This document shows positions 1-7,965 of a DNA stretch of 64,000 bases, piece after piece; position 1 is the stretch's first letter, and each line of letters starts with the position of its first letter. Both the position numbers and the translations under genes were made by a program. The DNA is taken from positions 42,301 through 106,300 of the forward strand of contig NZ_CAJTQC010000008.1 of NCBI RefSeq assembly GCF_910578445.1. The letters run 5' to 3'. The notes under the pieces are model-generated. The model was not told where the DNA came from. It saw only the letters and a program-made list of their open reading frames with translations, and searched no databases. The stretch is from an uncultured Duncaniella sp. Lineage in GTDB: Bacteria > Bacteroidota > Bacteroidia > Bacteroidales > Muribaculaceae.

Positions 1-1175
1 GAAAACAGACTCCTGTGGCTTTTGAGGCCGAATACACACGTCGTGCGGCGGATGAGCGCAATTACATCTACGAGCATATGTGGCGTCAGGTACTTGACAA
101 GTTCTATGATCCGGAACTTCATGGCGTTGACTGGGCAAAGTATCGCGACGAATATGCAAAGTTCCTTCCCTATATCAATAACAACTATGATTTCTCCATC
201 CTTCTCAGCGAAATCCTTGGAGAACTCAATGCCTCGCATACCGGTGGTGGCTATCGTGGCGGAGGTAACCGTCTGCCGACATCTCATCTTGGAGCGTTCT
301 TCGATGAAAACTATGACGGTGACGGCTTGAAGGTGGTCGAGGTCATAAAACGTGGCCCTCTTTCACCGAAAAATGTCGGAGTTGAGCCCGGCGACATAAT
401 CATGGCTATAAATGATTCCACGATTCTTGCCGGTCAGGACTATTTCCCGCTGCTTGAAGGCAAGAAGAAAATTAAACTCGGCATAAAGAAACGCAACGGT
501 GACAAGAAAAATGTCTATGTCAAGACAACAACAGCCGGAAATATACGCAATCTCCTTTATCATCGCTGGATTGAACGCAATGAGCGGATTGTCGACAGTG
601 TGTCCGGCGGCCGTATAGGCTATGTCCACGTGGAAGGCATGGACGCTTCAAGTTTCAGTGAGGTCTATGACCGTCTTCTTGGCAAGTTCCGCAATTGCGA
701 CGCTGTGGTTGTCGATACACGTCACAACGGTGGTGGCTGGCTTCACAATGACCTCGCTCTTCTCCTCGGCGGTAAAGAGTATGTGCGTTTCAGCCCTCGC
801 GGACAGTATATCGGCACAGAGCCGTTCTCTCAGTGGACCAAGCCATCCGTGATGCTTGTCGACGAGAGCAACTACAGCGATGCTCATGGTTCGCCATACG
901 TCTATCAGACGTTGAAAATCGGTGATGTGGTCGGAGCGCCTGTGCCGGGCACTATGACTGCCGTGTGGTGGGAGACTCAGATTGATCCTACTCTTTATTT
1001 CGGCATACCTCAGGTGACATCGCTCGATATCAACGGTCAGCCACTGGAGAACAAGCAGCTCAATCCCGACGTGCTTATTTACAACACTCCTGAAAATGTT
1101 CTCAACGGTGTTGACGACCAGCTCATCGGTGCGACCAAGCATCTCATGAATAAGACAAAGGCGGTGAAGAAGTAA
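1..1175 (+). CDS. Tricorn-like S41 family peptidase, 3' part (5' end outside window)
   Basis: C-terminal part of a large serine protease; the reading frame is open from base 3, so the gene starts before the window and the GTG at 15 is not its start. Counting from that GTG, residues 1-85 resemble the tricorn C1 domain and carry a Ser-His pair (NASHTGG, 74-75). A PDZ domain follows at about 90-175, then the S41 core with DTRHNGGGW near 235-242 and the likely nucleophile serine in NYSDAHG (288). By analogy with tricorn these form the catalytic tetrad, with Glu near 320 (WWET). Family members are usually over 1000 residues, with N-terminal beta-propellers that would lie upstream, and degrade peptides, usually as exported proteins in Bacteroidota. 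A strong terminator follows the stop. Confidence 0.85.
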   Translation, partial: KQTPVAFEAEYTRRAADERNYIYEHMWRQVLDKFYDPELHGVDWAKYRDEYAKFLPYINNNYDFSILLSEILGELNASHTGGGYRGGGNRLPTSHLGAFFDENYDGDGLKVVEVIKRGPLSPKNVGVEPGDIIMAINDSTILAGQDYFPLLEGKKKIKLGIKKRNGDKKNVYVKTTTAGNIRNLLYHRWIERNERIVDSVSGGRIGYVHVEGMDASSFSEVYDRLLGKFRNCDAVVVDTRHNGGGWLHNDLALLLGGKEYVRFSPRGQYIGTEPFSQWTKPSVMLVDESNYSDAHGSPYVYQTLKIGDVVGAPVPGTMTAVWWETQIDPTLYFGIPQVTSLDINGQPLENKQLNPDVLIYNTPENVLNGVDDQLIGATKHLMNKTKAVKK

Positions 1176-1220
1176 AACCGTTCTTCATGCTCAAGGCAGC
1201 GACTTGTCTGCCGGCTTAAA

Positions 1221-1262
1221 AACAGACTGACGATGATCCGTTTATCGTCAGTCTGTTTTTTT
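1221..1262 (+). terminator. Rho-independent terminator after the S41 peptidase gene
   Basis: Perfect 14-bp stem (1221-1234 with 1244-1257), 9-base loop and a run of T to 1262, starting 45 bases after the peptidase stop codon. Confidence 0.9.
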
Positions 1263-1279
1263 GCACCGGAGATGATGAT

Positions 1280-1310
1280 TTTGATGTGTGAATAATATTT
1301 GCTACCTTTG
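1280..1310 (+). promoter_or_regulatory. Bacteroidota-type promoter for the MATE gene
   Basis: TTTG at 1280-1283 and TACCTTTG at 1303-1310, separated by 19 bases. This fits the Bacteroidota primary sigma factor consensus (TTTG at -33, TAnnTTTG at -7). Transcription would begin near 1317 and leave about 130 bases of leader before the MATE start. Confidence 0.75.
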
Positions 1311-1446
1311 CAGTGCCGATTATAAGCTTGCGTTTTGTAATCCTCATCGGAGGGCATGATAATGATGCTGGATAAGATGACCGGGTAAAACCACGATTCT
1401 TATGCGGCTATTTTTATGTTTAACTTTAATAAAGCGAGTTTTAGAG
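1311..1446 (+). promoter_or_regulatory. Structured leader of the MATE gene with a possible leader peptide
   Basis: The leader can fold: TGCC (1314-1317) pairs with GGCA (1353-1356), and GATTA (1318-1322) with TAATC (1338-1342). CCGAT (1316-1320) can instead pair with ATCGG (1346-1350), giving an alternative fold. A tiny reading frame MMLDKMTG (1362-1388) follows GGAGGG. I do not recognise a known riboswitch class. Competing helices plus a short frame suggest, but do not show, cis-regulation of the exporter. Confidence 0.35.
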
Positions 1447-2796
1447 ATGAAACGTGATGCTATTGATCTTGGTAAGGTAAACATTCCGACTCTTTTTAGA
1501 ATTTATCTTGTCCCTACGTTGCTTGGAATGTTATCGTTGTGTGCGGTTACGGCGACCGACGGTATTTTCGTAGGGCGCGGTTGTGGCAGTGATGCCTTGG
1601 CAGCCGTGAATATCTGTATTTCTCCCACAATGGTCATGATGGGCATCGGACTGATGCTTGGAGTCGGGGCTTCAGTGGTGTCGTCGGTCCATCTGGCAAA
1701 CAACAATGCCAAGGCTGCGAGACTCAACATCACCCAGTCGCTGCTTGTGGCAACAATTGTCGTATGTGTGTTTCTGGCACTGACACTGCCTTCGGTGTCT
1801 GCAACCGGACGGCTGCTTGGTAGCTCTGAAAATCTGTTGCCATTGGTAAGGGAGTATATGCCTTGGATTTTCGCCACATGTCTGTTTCAGGTCTGGTGTG
1901 CGATAGGGCTGTTTGTTGTTCGTCTTGACGGCTCTCCGAGATATGCGATGTGGTGCAATGTCCTTCCCGGATTGCTAAATGTCATTCTCGACTATGTTTT
2001 TATATTCCCACTCGGGATGGGCATAAAAGGTGCGGCATTGGCTACATTTCTGAGCTGTATGGTAGGCGGCGGCATGGTGATGGCCTATCTTGGATGGTTT
2101 GCATCGACACTTAAAGTTATAAAGATTAAGATTAGCCGCAAGAGTCTGATGTTGACCATACGCAACATTGGCTATCAGTGCCGGATTGGTATTTCCGCTC
2201 TGCTCGGTGAAGCAACGATGGGTGTTCTCATGTTGATGGGAAATCTCATGTTTATGCGCTACATGGGTGATGACGGAGTCGGGGCATTCAGCATCGCCTG
2301 CTATTACTGTCCCTTTGTGTTTATGATTGGTTATGCAATCGCTCAGTCCGCACAACCGATAATAAGCTACAATTATGGTCTCGACCAGCGAACGAGGATT
2401 GCAGCTACCGAACGGCTTGCCATCATCACCTCCATTATATGTGGCGCAACAGTCACAGTTGCCTTCAATCTGTTTCCTGAGAGCATGGTATGTCTGTTTC
2501 TTGACATGGATACCGAGGCTGCTGAAATAGCAGTGGCCGGTTTTCCGTTGTATTCCACGGCTTTCATATTTTTTATTTTCAACCTTACTGCAATCGGCTA
2601 TTTCCAGAGCGTGGAAAAAGTATTGCCTTCGATTGTATTTGCCTTGCTGAGAGGGGTGTTATTCCTGATACCGTCATTCATAATACTTCCGGTCATTTTG
2701 GGCGATAATGGCATATGGCTGGCATTAGCCGCATCCGAAGTCATGACATCGGTGTCGATTATAGGTTATTACTTATTCGTGAGATGTAAGGATTGA
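1447..2796 (+). CDS. MATE family multidrug/cation efflux transporter
   Basis: About 449 residues, the usual size for a MATE exporter, with 12 predicted membrane helices. The N-terminus (LGKVNIPTLFRIYLVP) matches the typical MATE opening, followed by the TDGIFVGRGCGSDALAAVNI loop that resembles helix 1-2 of NorM/DinF proteins. The ATG at 1447 is preferred over an in-frame ATG at 1402 because the extra 15 residues are not MATE-like and would lie within the leader. MATE proteins sit in the inner membrane and export cationic compounds using Na+ or H+ gradients; the substrate here cannot be predicted. The gene has its own promoter and leader and converges on the lipoprotein pair downstream. Confidence 0.9.
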   Translation: MKRDAIDLGKVNIPTLFRIYLVPTLLGMLSLCAVTATDGIFVGRGCGSDALAAVNICISPTMVMMGIGLMLGVGASVVSSVHLANNNAKAARLNITQSLLVATIVVCVFLALTLPSVSATGRLLGSSENLLPLVREYMPWIFATCLFQVWCAIGLFVVRLDGSPRYAMWCNVLPGLLNVILDYVFIFPLGMGIKGAALATFLSCMVGGGMVMAYLGWFASTLKVIKIKISRKSLMLTIRNIGYQCRIGISALLGEATMGVLMLMGNLMFMRYMGDDGVGAFSIACYYCPFVFMIGYAIAQSAQPIISYNYGLDQRTRIAATERLAIITSIICGATVTVAFNLFPESMVCLFLDMDTEAAEIAVAGFPLYSTAFIFFIFNLTAIGYFQSVEKVLPSIVFALLRGVLFLIPSFIILPVILGDNGIWLALAASEVMTSVSIIGYYLFVRCKD

Positions 2797-2809
2797 AAGA
2801 TTGATACGG

Positions 2810-3271
2810 CTATTGATTTTTTGAAATAGCTTTGAATACATATTTGGTTTTATATATGTTAGGATAGATGACCGGGTCTTGGTTGGCACAAGTGACATGC
2901 AGCTCCTTGTCAGTCAGTTTGTCGATAAGCCAATAAGTCATGGAATAGCCATCGCTGAAATAAACGACTGAAAATGTGTCGTTTGTGAAAGCCCATTGAA
3001 AATAGGTCACAGTGTCATCTTTGTCTGGGTCAGGATTCACATATCGACAATAGCCCTTGCCTGAAGTCTCGAAGCTATATATTTGATTGCCATTATCATA
3101 GACTTCGGGCTTCATGTCGGGGTATGTGACTGATTGGACTACCCAATTGTATGCGGTCAGTCTCGCCACCACGCTTTCCTGTTCAGCCCCAATATATCCT
3201 GTCTTTTCACATGCGGCAAGTATGATTGTTGTCACTGCCGTTATGATTGCCGTAATGACTGTTTTTTTCAT
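2810..3271 (-). CDS. Small lipoprotein of unknown function
   Basis: 153 residues. The N-terminal signal sequence ends in a lipobox (ILAAC, Cys20), so the mature protein should be lipid-anchored in the envelope. After the cysteine comes a beta-rich domain (LTAYNWVVQSVTYPD, then alternating aromatic strands) resembling the small lipocalin-like lipoproteins common in Bacteroidales, but I cannot assign a family. Its start overlaps the stop of the upstream lipoprotein gene by 4 bases, so the two are probably translationally coupled. It converges with the MATE gene, 13 bases away. Confidence 0.75.
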   Translation of the reverse strand: MKKTVITAIITAVTTIILAACEKTGYIGAEQESVVARLTAYNWVVQSVTYPDMKPEVYDNGNQIYSFETSGKGYCRYVNPDPDKDDTVTYFQWAFTNDTFSVVYFSDGYSMTYWLIDKLTDKELHVTCANQDPVIYPNIYKTKYVFKAISKNQ

Positions 3272-3987
3272 TTTGAGAAACTGATAGAGACAGGACTGTC
3301 ATCAAGCAACGACGAGCCTTTGATTTTAACTGACTCGCGGTTTGCATCGATGCCGAACATAATCATATAGTCTTTGGGTATGGTCGTTCCTACGCCCGCA
3401 ATGACTATTGTCGCCCGGTCTGTATCGTTATTGTCGCAAAACGAAAGTTGCGAGACGTAGAATGTCGAGCGTGGCGATGCGGCTACGTTCATCTGTATGT
3501 TTTCCGGTAGACGATAGAGCGTGGCATCGGTCTTACGTCCGCTTATATCGACATTTCCGAGAAATCCCGATCTGCTTATTTCATTTGCGAACCGGTTGAC
3601 TTTAAGATAGCTTTCGTTTGTGCCTGTCCGCACATGGCTGTTTGAACATGTCGAGTAGACCATGGCACTGACATGTGGCGCATCACGGAGTGTTTTCAGT
3701 ATGACGTTGGCGTCATTCATCTCGCTTAGAAATCGGTCACGGTTTATGTCGCTGACTGAGCCAAGCTCCTCGCGACCATGATTCACAACATAGTCTGTAA
3801 CTGCTATTTTTTTGTCGGCATTGACATAAAACAGCCCGGTTGAGGCATCAATGTCGACGAACTGAGCCATAATTTCAGCGTCAGTCTGATAGTCGCGTAT
3901 CTGTGAGGGTGTCTCGTAGGCACGACGATTGTCTGTGCAGCCTCCAAGGAGCAGGCAGACAAACAGAAGAGAGAATATCTTAGTCAT
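3268..3987 (-). CDS. Lipoprotein of unknown function, first gene of a pair
   Basis: 239 residues from the ATG at 3987; an earlier in-frame ATG (4041) would add 18 residues before a clear lipoprotein signal and is less likely. The signal runs MTKIFSLLFVCLLLGGC, with the lipobox cysteine at 17. The mature part has no family I recognise; it contains several beta-strand-like stretches (VSAMVYSTCSNSH, DRATIVIAGVGTTIP) and three further cysteines. It lies upstream of and overlaps the second lipoprotein gene by 4 bases. Envelope location is supported; function is unknown. Confidence 0.7.
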   Translation of the reverse strand: MTKIFSLLFVCLLLGGCTDNRRAYETPSQIRDYQTDAEIMAQFVDIDASTGLFYVNADKKIAVTDYVVNHGREELGSVSDINRDRFLSEMNDANVILKTLRDAPHVSAMVYSTCSNSHVRTGTNESYLKVNRFANEISRSGFLGNVDISGRKTDATLYRLPENIQMNVAASPRSTFYVSQLSFCDNNDTDRATIVIAGVGTTIPKDYMIMFGIDANRESVKIKGSSLLDDSPVSISFSK

Positions 3988-4144
3988 AATGTGATCGATT
4001 TTTATAGTTGCAAATATCAGTATTAAATCTGAATAAAACAATCATGAGAAATGATAAAATCACAGTGTAACGTATGGTTACGTTTTTTTAACACTGAAAT
4101 CTGCATAATTGCCACTGACTCCTGACATTAAGCTTCTACTACTA

Positions 4145-4183
4145 AAAAATATCCCTGTCAGCCATCACATTGCCTGACAGGGA
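4145..4183 (-). terminator. Terminator of the pRiA4b ORF-3-like gene
   Basis: 10-bp stem (4152-4161 with 4174-4183). Read on the minus strand it is followed by ATATTTTTT. It lies about 30 bases after the stop codon at 4213. Confidence 0.8.
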
Positions 4184-4212
4184 TTTATATTCACAAACTA
4201 AAATAAATTCGA

Positions 4213-4767
4213 TTATTCGTCAAATGTCATTTCGTCAAAACCGGCAGCGTCAAATTCGTCTTCGTTAAATTCGGTCGAACCATAGAAATCATCATCAAGA
4301 TCTGACGAAACTACTGATTGTGCGGCTTTTGCATCAATCTTTGCATCAAAGTCATCAAGGTCTACGAATTGAGAGGGGGCTTCGCCCATTGAAATCGTAC
4401 AGAGTGGGTCGTGGAGATTTTTACCGGGAATCGACTTTTTCATTTCAATGAAAAATGAACGGTCTGTCATATAATCAAACACCCATACGAGGCGTTGACC
4501 GTCATCTTCGATAAAATCACTCAACGGGGTGTCTTCCATCAGATAGACATCCTCCGATGAATCCGATCCCATATCTTCCAGACAGATTTCCTGATTGCGT
4601 TCCCATCCGTCCTCACACATAAAGAATGAACTGAATTGCCCCTTGTCGTAGCCAACAGAGTCACAGATGGCATTGCGAAGGTCAAGAAATGTGGCGTCAG
4701 CGTCGATTTGTATTTCACGCTTGAAGTTGTCGACTTCGTCAGAGACGATACGAAAATTGAATATCAT
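4213..4767 (-). CDS. Plasmid pRiA4b ORF-3-like protein
   Basis: 184 residues. The N-terminal 110 residues (start MIFNFRIVSDEVDNF, then DADATFLDLRNAICDSVGYD, WERNQEICLED, LVWVFDYMTDRSFFIEM) match the pattern of the pRiA4b ORF-3 domain: beta-strands around a Trp-rich core. The C-terminal 60 residues are very acidic and low in complexity (Asp/Glu/Ala/Ser). The family is named after a plasmid gene but is widespread on Bacteroidales chromosomes; its molecular function is not established. It is monocistronic with its own terminator; a weak -7-like CGAAAGTA on the opposite strand lies at 4844-4851. Confidence 0.75.
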   Translation of the reverse strand: MIFNFRIVSDEVDNFKREIQIDADATFLDLRNAICDSVGYDKGQFSSFFMCEDGWERNQEICLEDMGSDSSEDVYLMEDTPLSDFIEDDGQRLVWVFDYMTDRSFFIEMKKSIPGKNLHDPLCTISMGEAPSQFVDLDDFDAKIDAKAAQSVVSSDLDDDFYGSTEFNEDEFDAAGFDEMTFDE

Positions 4768-5154
4768 ATTGAATCGTGTATTGTTTTTCTTTCTATTTTC
4801 TCAATGGCCACGACTGTTTTTTCATGGTCACCGTTCTGTACTGCGAAAGTAATAACTTTTTTTTAAAACGAAAACACTTTAGTGAAAAATTTCAGTCTGG
4901 CGGTCTCTATATATGAAATCAGATATACCTGCTTCAGCGGTTTCTTAATCGCGCAGTGATTTGTTTTATCATGGCATTATTCTTTAGTGGATGAATGTGG
5001 AATAGTTACAAAGTTAATAAATAGGTATTAATTTAAAAACTAAAAGGGTCGTAAAATTGACTTATTCCATGCATTTTTGTATTATCGCATCTTTTGCAGT
5101 GATTTAACGGTGTAATTTTGTGTCATAAATGGACAATTAAATGAATTTCAGATT
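4768..5154. other. AT-rich intergenic region, no gene seen
   Basis: 387 bases without a credible coding frame. TAATTTTG (5113-5120) fits a plus-strand -7 box and CAAAGTTA (5009-5016) a minus-strand one, but neither has a well-spaced -33 TTTG, so promoter calls are weak. No tRNA or strong structure is visible. Confidence 0.4.
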
Positions 5155-5340
5155 ATGGAAGACTATGTATTAAACCGAATTAAGGCTATCATAGAAAAGA
5201 CAGATGGTTTGTTGGCGATAAATAGATATAATAAAATCCGGCTGCATTTCTGTGACGCAGCCGGACGGAAGTGTTGTTGTGCTTATAATAATGTTATATC
5301 CCACAGACTATGGGTTGAGAACCATAGTCTGGTGCTATAG
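5155..5340 (+). CDS. Possible 61-residue protein; doubtful
   Basis: ATG-initiated frame 35 bases after a -7-like TAATTTTG. The first 30 residues (MEDYVLNRIKAIIEKTDGLL and onward) look like an amphipathic helix, but the second half runs through two perfect hairpins (5237-5265 and 5304-5331) and is Cys/Arg rich, which argues for noncoding DNA there. No family recognised. It may be a real short peptide, a gene fragment, or chance. Confidence 0.2.
   Translation: MEDYVLNRIKAIIEKTDGLLAINRYNKIRLHFCDAAGRKCCCAYNNVISHRLWVENHSLVL
5237..5331. terminator. Two consecutive hairpins before the convergent beta-helix gene
   Basis: Hairpin one pairs 5237-5245 with 5257-5265 (9 bp, GC-rich); hairpin two pairs 5304-5313 with 5322-5331 (10 bp). 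Neither is followed by a good T-run on either strand, but their place after the 5349 stop of the minus gene suggests termination or 3'-end protection. Confidence 0.45.
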
Positions 5341-5348
5341 TCGGAATA

Positions 5349-7841
5349 TTATTCCCATGAAACCTTTAAATCGCGGATTAAAGTTGCTGATGCGCCTACA
5401 GAACCGGTGTGTTGGATGGCGAATGAATTGTGAGTGGTGGGTATTGCAGCTTTAGCTGAAATGCTCACGGCAGGCTTCACGTCGGGATTGCTGCTGCCGA
5501 CGGCCGGAGCTTCAGTTGACGCGTTGGCGCTAAGAATGCCATCTCTGAGTTCGAGTGAGATATGACATGGATTGCGGAAACAGTTTGAAGCGACAGGTGT
5601 GCTGATTGGAGAGACTTTTCCGTCGGCATAGCGGACAAGTGTGAATGTGACGGCTTTATCATAGTCGGGAGTGCGTTCGATTCGCAATCCGTAGCCTGAA
5701 AGTGTCTGCGGATCGAATCTGATACAGATGTCCATATACTGGCCGGTAGCGCTTCCAAAACCCTGTCCCGGACCTTTACACGGCTCGGCTATGAGTGAAA
5801 GTTTCATTGCCTTGCATTCTGTAATCGTAGGGGTGTAGGATAAACGAGCTCCACGGGTTGCCTGTACTAGTCCTGTCCCTGTCGACGCATCGGTTCCCTG
5901 ACCGTAATACCAGCTCAGATTCGGGTCTGCTGTCCAGTCGTGGAGCTGCGTGTCGGCCGGTTTATAAGAGTCGAAATGCCAGAAGCCCGGTTTTCCTCCT
6001 TTTGTCTTTCTGATAGGAATTTCCGCAAATGATGTCACGAGTGTACGTTCTTTCTTCGGCGAAGCCTTTGATATTTTTTTAGTGATTTCACCACATTCGA
6101 GTCTGGCGCTTTGGCGTGTTCCTTGGCGAGTGTCATCAAGTTTAGGCGAAACGGCTGCTGTTATGAAAAATCCGTGATCGGCGCTTGAAAGGGTATAAGT
6201 TGCTCCGCTTAGTCCTCTGCCGTGGCGAACAGGGATGCTGTCAGCTCCGTCAGGCCGGGTCGAACGATACCATACGATGTAGCTTTCGTCGTTTCCGTCT
6301 TCTGAAAGTTTATAGTTTACTTTTGCGATACCTTTTTCGACTGTCACAGACGGAGCTGCGGAAAATTCAGGAGCGTCTTTGAGGAATGGCTCTACAACGA
6401 CTTTTGTAGCGCCGACAAGGCCGTCGGATGTCGTGGCTGTGATTATGCTTTCTGCTTTTCGTGGAAACAGATTTGAGCTGGTGGCGGTTGCTGTCAGGCC
6501 TGAGGTTGAAAGCTTGATGTTTGTCGGTGCGGACCAGCGTATTCTATTATATCTCCCGGTTGTCGGATAGTCGCCCCAGCAGACAGGAGTGGTGGAGATA
6601 TGCAGCGTGTCGCCTTGAGCGGCAAGCGGACGTGATGAGATGTTTATTTTCAGTGCGACCGGGAGCGAGGTCAGAGATTTGGATTGTGAGGCTTCTGCTT
6701 TTTTTATTTCCGGAAGCATCCCAAGTGGATCCCATCCGTCGTTTCCTCCGAGAAGGTTAGAGGTATTATAGATAGTTTTTCCTCCGCTGATGACTTTGTA
6801 GGCTTCAAGTAGCGGGGAATTGGTAATGTCGCTGCTGAGATCAGGACGTTCTGCATCGATGACGGCGGGTTTGCCGTTGAGTGTGACTCCGCTTTGATAG
6901 CAGCGTATCGGTGAAACGTCGCGTGTCCATTGTAGTTTTACGGGATTGTCTGCGGTAAACCGGGTGTCAATCATAGTGACCATGCCGGGGGCTTTGGTTA
7001 GGTATTGGACACCGTTGACAAGTGTATGTATGTCGCAATTGAGAAAAATAGCTCCTGTGGATGCGGTGGAGTAGAACGGTTTTCCGCTGTGGAATGTAAA
7101 TTTGCAGTCGAGATACACGGCAGAGCCGGTGAGTGCGTCGTCCGTACATTCAAAATAGCAGTCTTTATAGAGCGAGCGCCGTCCGCCGACAAACGGACAT
7201 AGGTTCAGACGGCTGATAAACCGGCAGTTTCTGGCAAAGACCCTGTCAGTGCCTTCACATATGCCAAGTTGGGCCTGCACGATGGCTTCGCGTCGTTTCT
7301 GACGGTTAAACGATGGATTTTTAGGATAGACGAGGTCTACGTTACAGTAGTTTCCAAATGTCATGTTTTCAGTGTGCAGACTTTTGCCTGTGAAACGGAG
7401 CATCGTATAGTTGCCCAATGCTCCCTGTGTCTGTCCGCGGTTGACTGCAAAAACCACATCATCAGGATTATCGGCAAGTCCGATTATGGAAAGTGTGTCG
7501 CATCTGATTTCGGCTGCATACGGAATGCTCCCGGAATTCTTTGGGTTGCGGCGGATTTCGGGATCGTCAGGATTATCGAGCCAGTAGACCGACGGCTCGA
7601 CAAACAGTGTCACGTTTGATGCTCCGGAATTGTTGATGGCATTGATGGCTGAAAGCGCATCGTTGAATACGTAGGGTGATGAGCTTTTTCCTGAAGTCAG
7701 CAAGAGTGCTGACGGACTGAGGGGATAGCTGTGGCCGTTCAGGCTGATTGATGAATAGTCGGGACTGACAGAAAAATCTCCGGCAAGGGCGTGTGTCCCG
7801 GAAAATAGCAGAGATGCCGTTAGCAGTAGAGGTTTAATCAT
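5349..7841 (-). CDS. Secreted pectinesterase-like parallel beta-helix protein
   Basis: 830 residues with a signal peptide (about 1-20). Residues 55-330 form a right-handed beta-helix of the pectin lyase/pectinesterase superfamily: regular strands such as NMTFGNY, RNCRFISR, YKDCYFE, YLDCKF, FLNCDIH. RRSLYKDCYFECTDDALTG (221-239) aligns by eye with the CE8 pectin methylesterase segment RQFYRDC...GTVDFIFG, so an aspartate at 234 or 235 may be catalytic; the match is divergent and enzyme activity is not certain. Later residues (about 395-580) contain Ig-like segments and the last 200 a beta-sandwich domain that may bind carbohydrate. It probably acts on pectin in the periplasm or at the surface. 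No SusC/SusD genes adjoin it. The PL11 lyase at 48.8 kb could act on the same polysaccharide. Confidence 0.7.
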   Translation of the reverse strand: MIKPLLLTASLLFSGTHALAGDFSVSPDYSSISLNGHSYPLSPSALLLTSGKSSSPYVFNDALSAINAINNSGASNVTLFVEPSVYWLDNPDDPEIRRNPKNSGSIPYAAEIRCDTLSIIGLADNPDDVVFAVNRGQTQGALGNYTMLRFTGKSLHTENMTFGNYCNVDLVYPKNPSFNRQKRREAIVQAQLGICEGTDRVFARNCRFISRLNLCPFVGGRRSLYKDCYFECTDDALTGSAVYLDCKFTFHSGKPFYSTASTGAIFLNCDIHTLVNGVQYLTKAPGMVTMIDTRFTADNPVKLQWTRDVSPIRCYQSGVTLNGKPAVIDAERPDLSSDITNSPLLEAYKVISGGKTIYNTSNLLGGNDGWDPLGMLPEIKKAEASQSKSLTSLPVALKINISSRPLAAQGDTLHISTTPVCWGDYPTTGRYNRIRWSAPTNIKLSTSGLTATATSSNLFPRKAESIITATTSDGLVGATKVVVEPFLKDAPEFSAAPSVTVEKGIAKVNYKLSEDGNDESYIVWYRSTRPDGADSIPVRHGRGLSGATYTLSSADHGFFITAAVSPKLDDTRQGTRQSARLECGEITKKISKASPKKERTLVTSFAEIPIRKTKGGKPGFWHFDSYKPADTQLHDWTADPNLSWYYGQGTDASTGTGLVQATRGARLSYTPTITECKAMKLSLIAEPCKGPGQGFGSATGQYMDICIRFDPQTLSGYGLRIERTPDYDKAVTFTLVRYADGKVSPISTPVASNCFRNPCHISLELRDGILSANASTEAPAVGSSNPDVKPAVSISAKAAIPTTHNSFAIQHTGSVGASATLIRDLKVSWE

Positions 7842-7864
7842 GGTTAGAGATGGTCTTTAATAAA

Positions 7865-7954
7865 AATAGCGCGGACGCTTTTTGGTATCATCAGAAGCTG
7901 TCTTGATTTTTCAATGTGCTTTCTGTCGATACTCAAAAAAGCGCCCGTGCTATT
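7865..7954 (-). repeat. Inverted repeat between two minus-strand genes, probable terminator
   Basis: Arms 7865-7883 and 7935-7954 are imperfect inverted copies (AATAGCrCGG then GCTTTTT). On the minus strand the distal arm ends in CTATTTTTATT, so the structure could terminate transcription from the dehydrogenase gene before the beta-helix gene. The loop of about 50 bases is unusually long. Confidence 0.5.
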
Positions 7955-7965
7955 GAGTAAGTATA

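Noticed and set aside
1311..1446. TPP riboswitch before the MATE gene (CTGGATAA-like segment)
   Set aside because: The segment CTGGATAAGATGACC resembles one TPP element, but the conserved CTGAGA and the rest of the consensus are missing.
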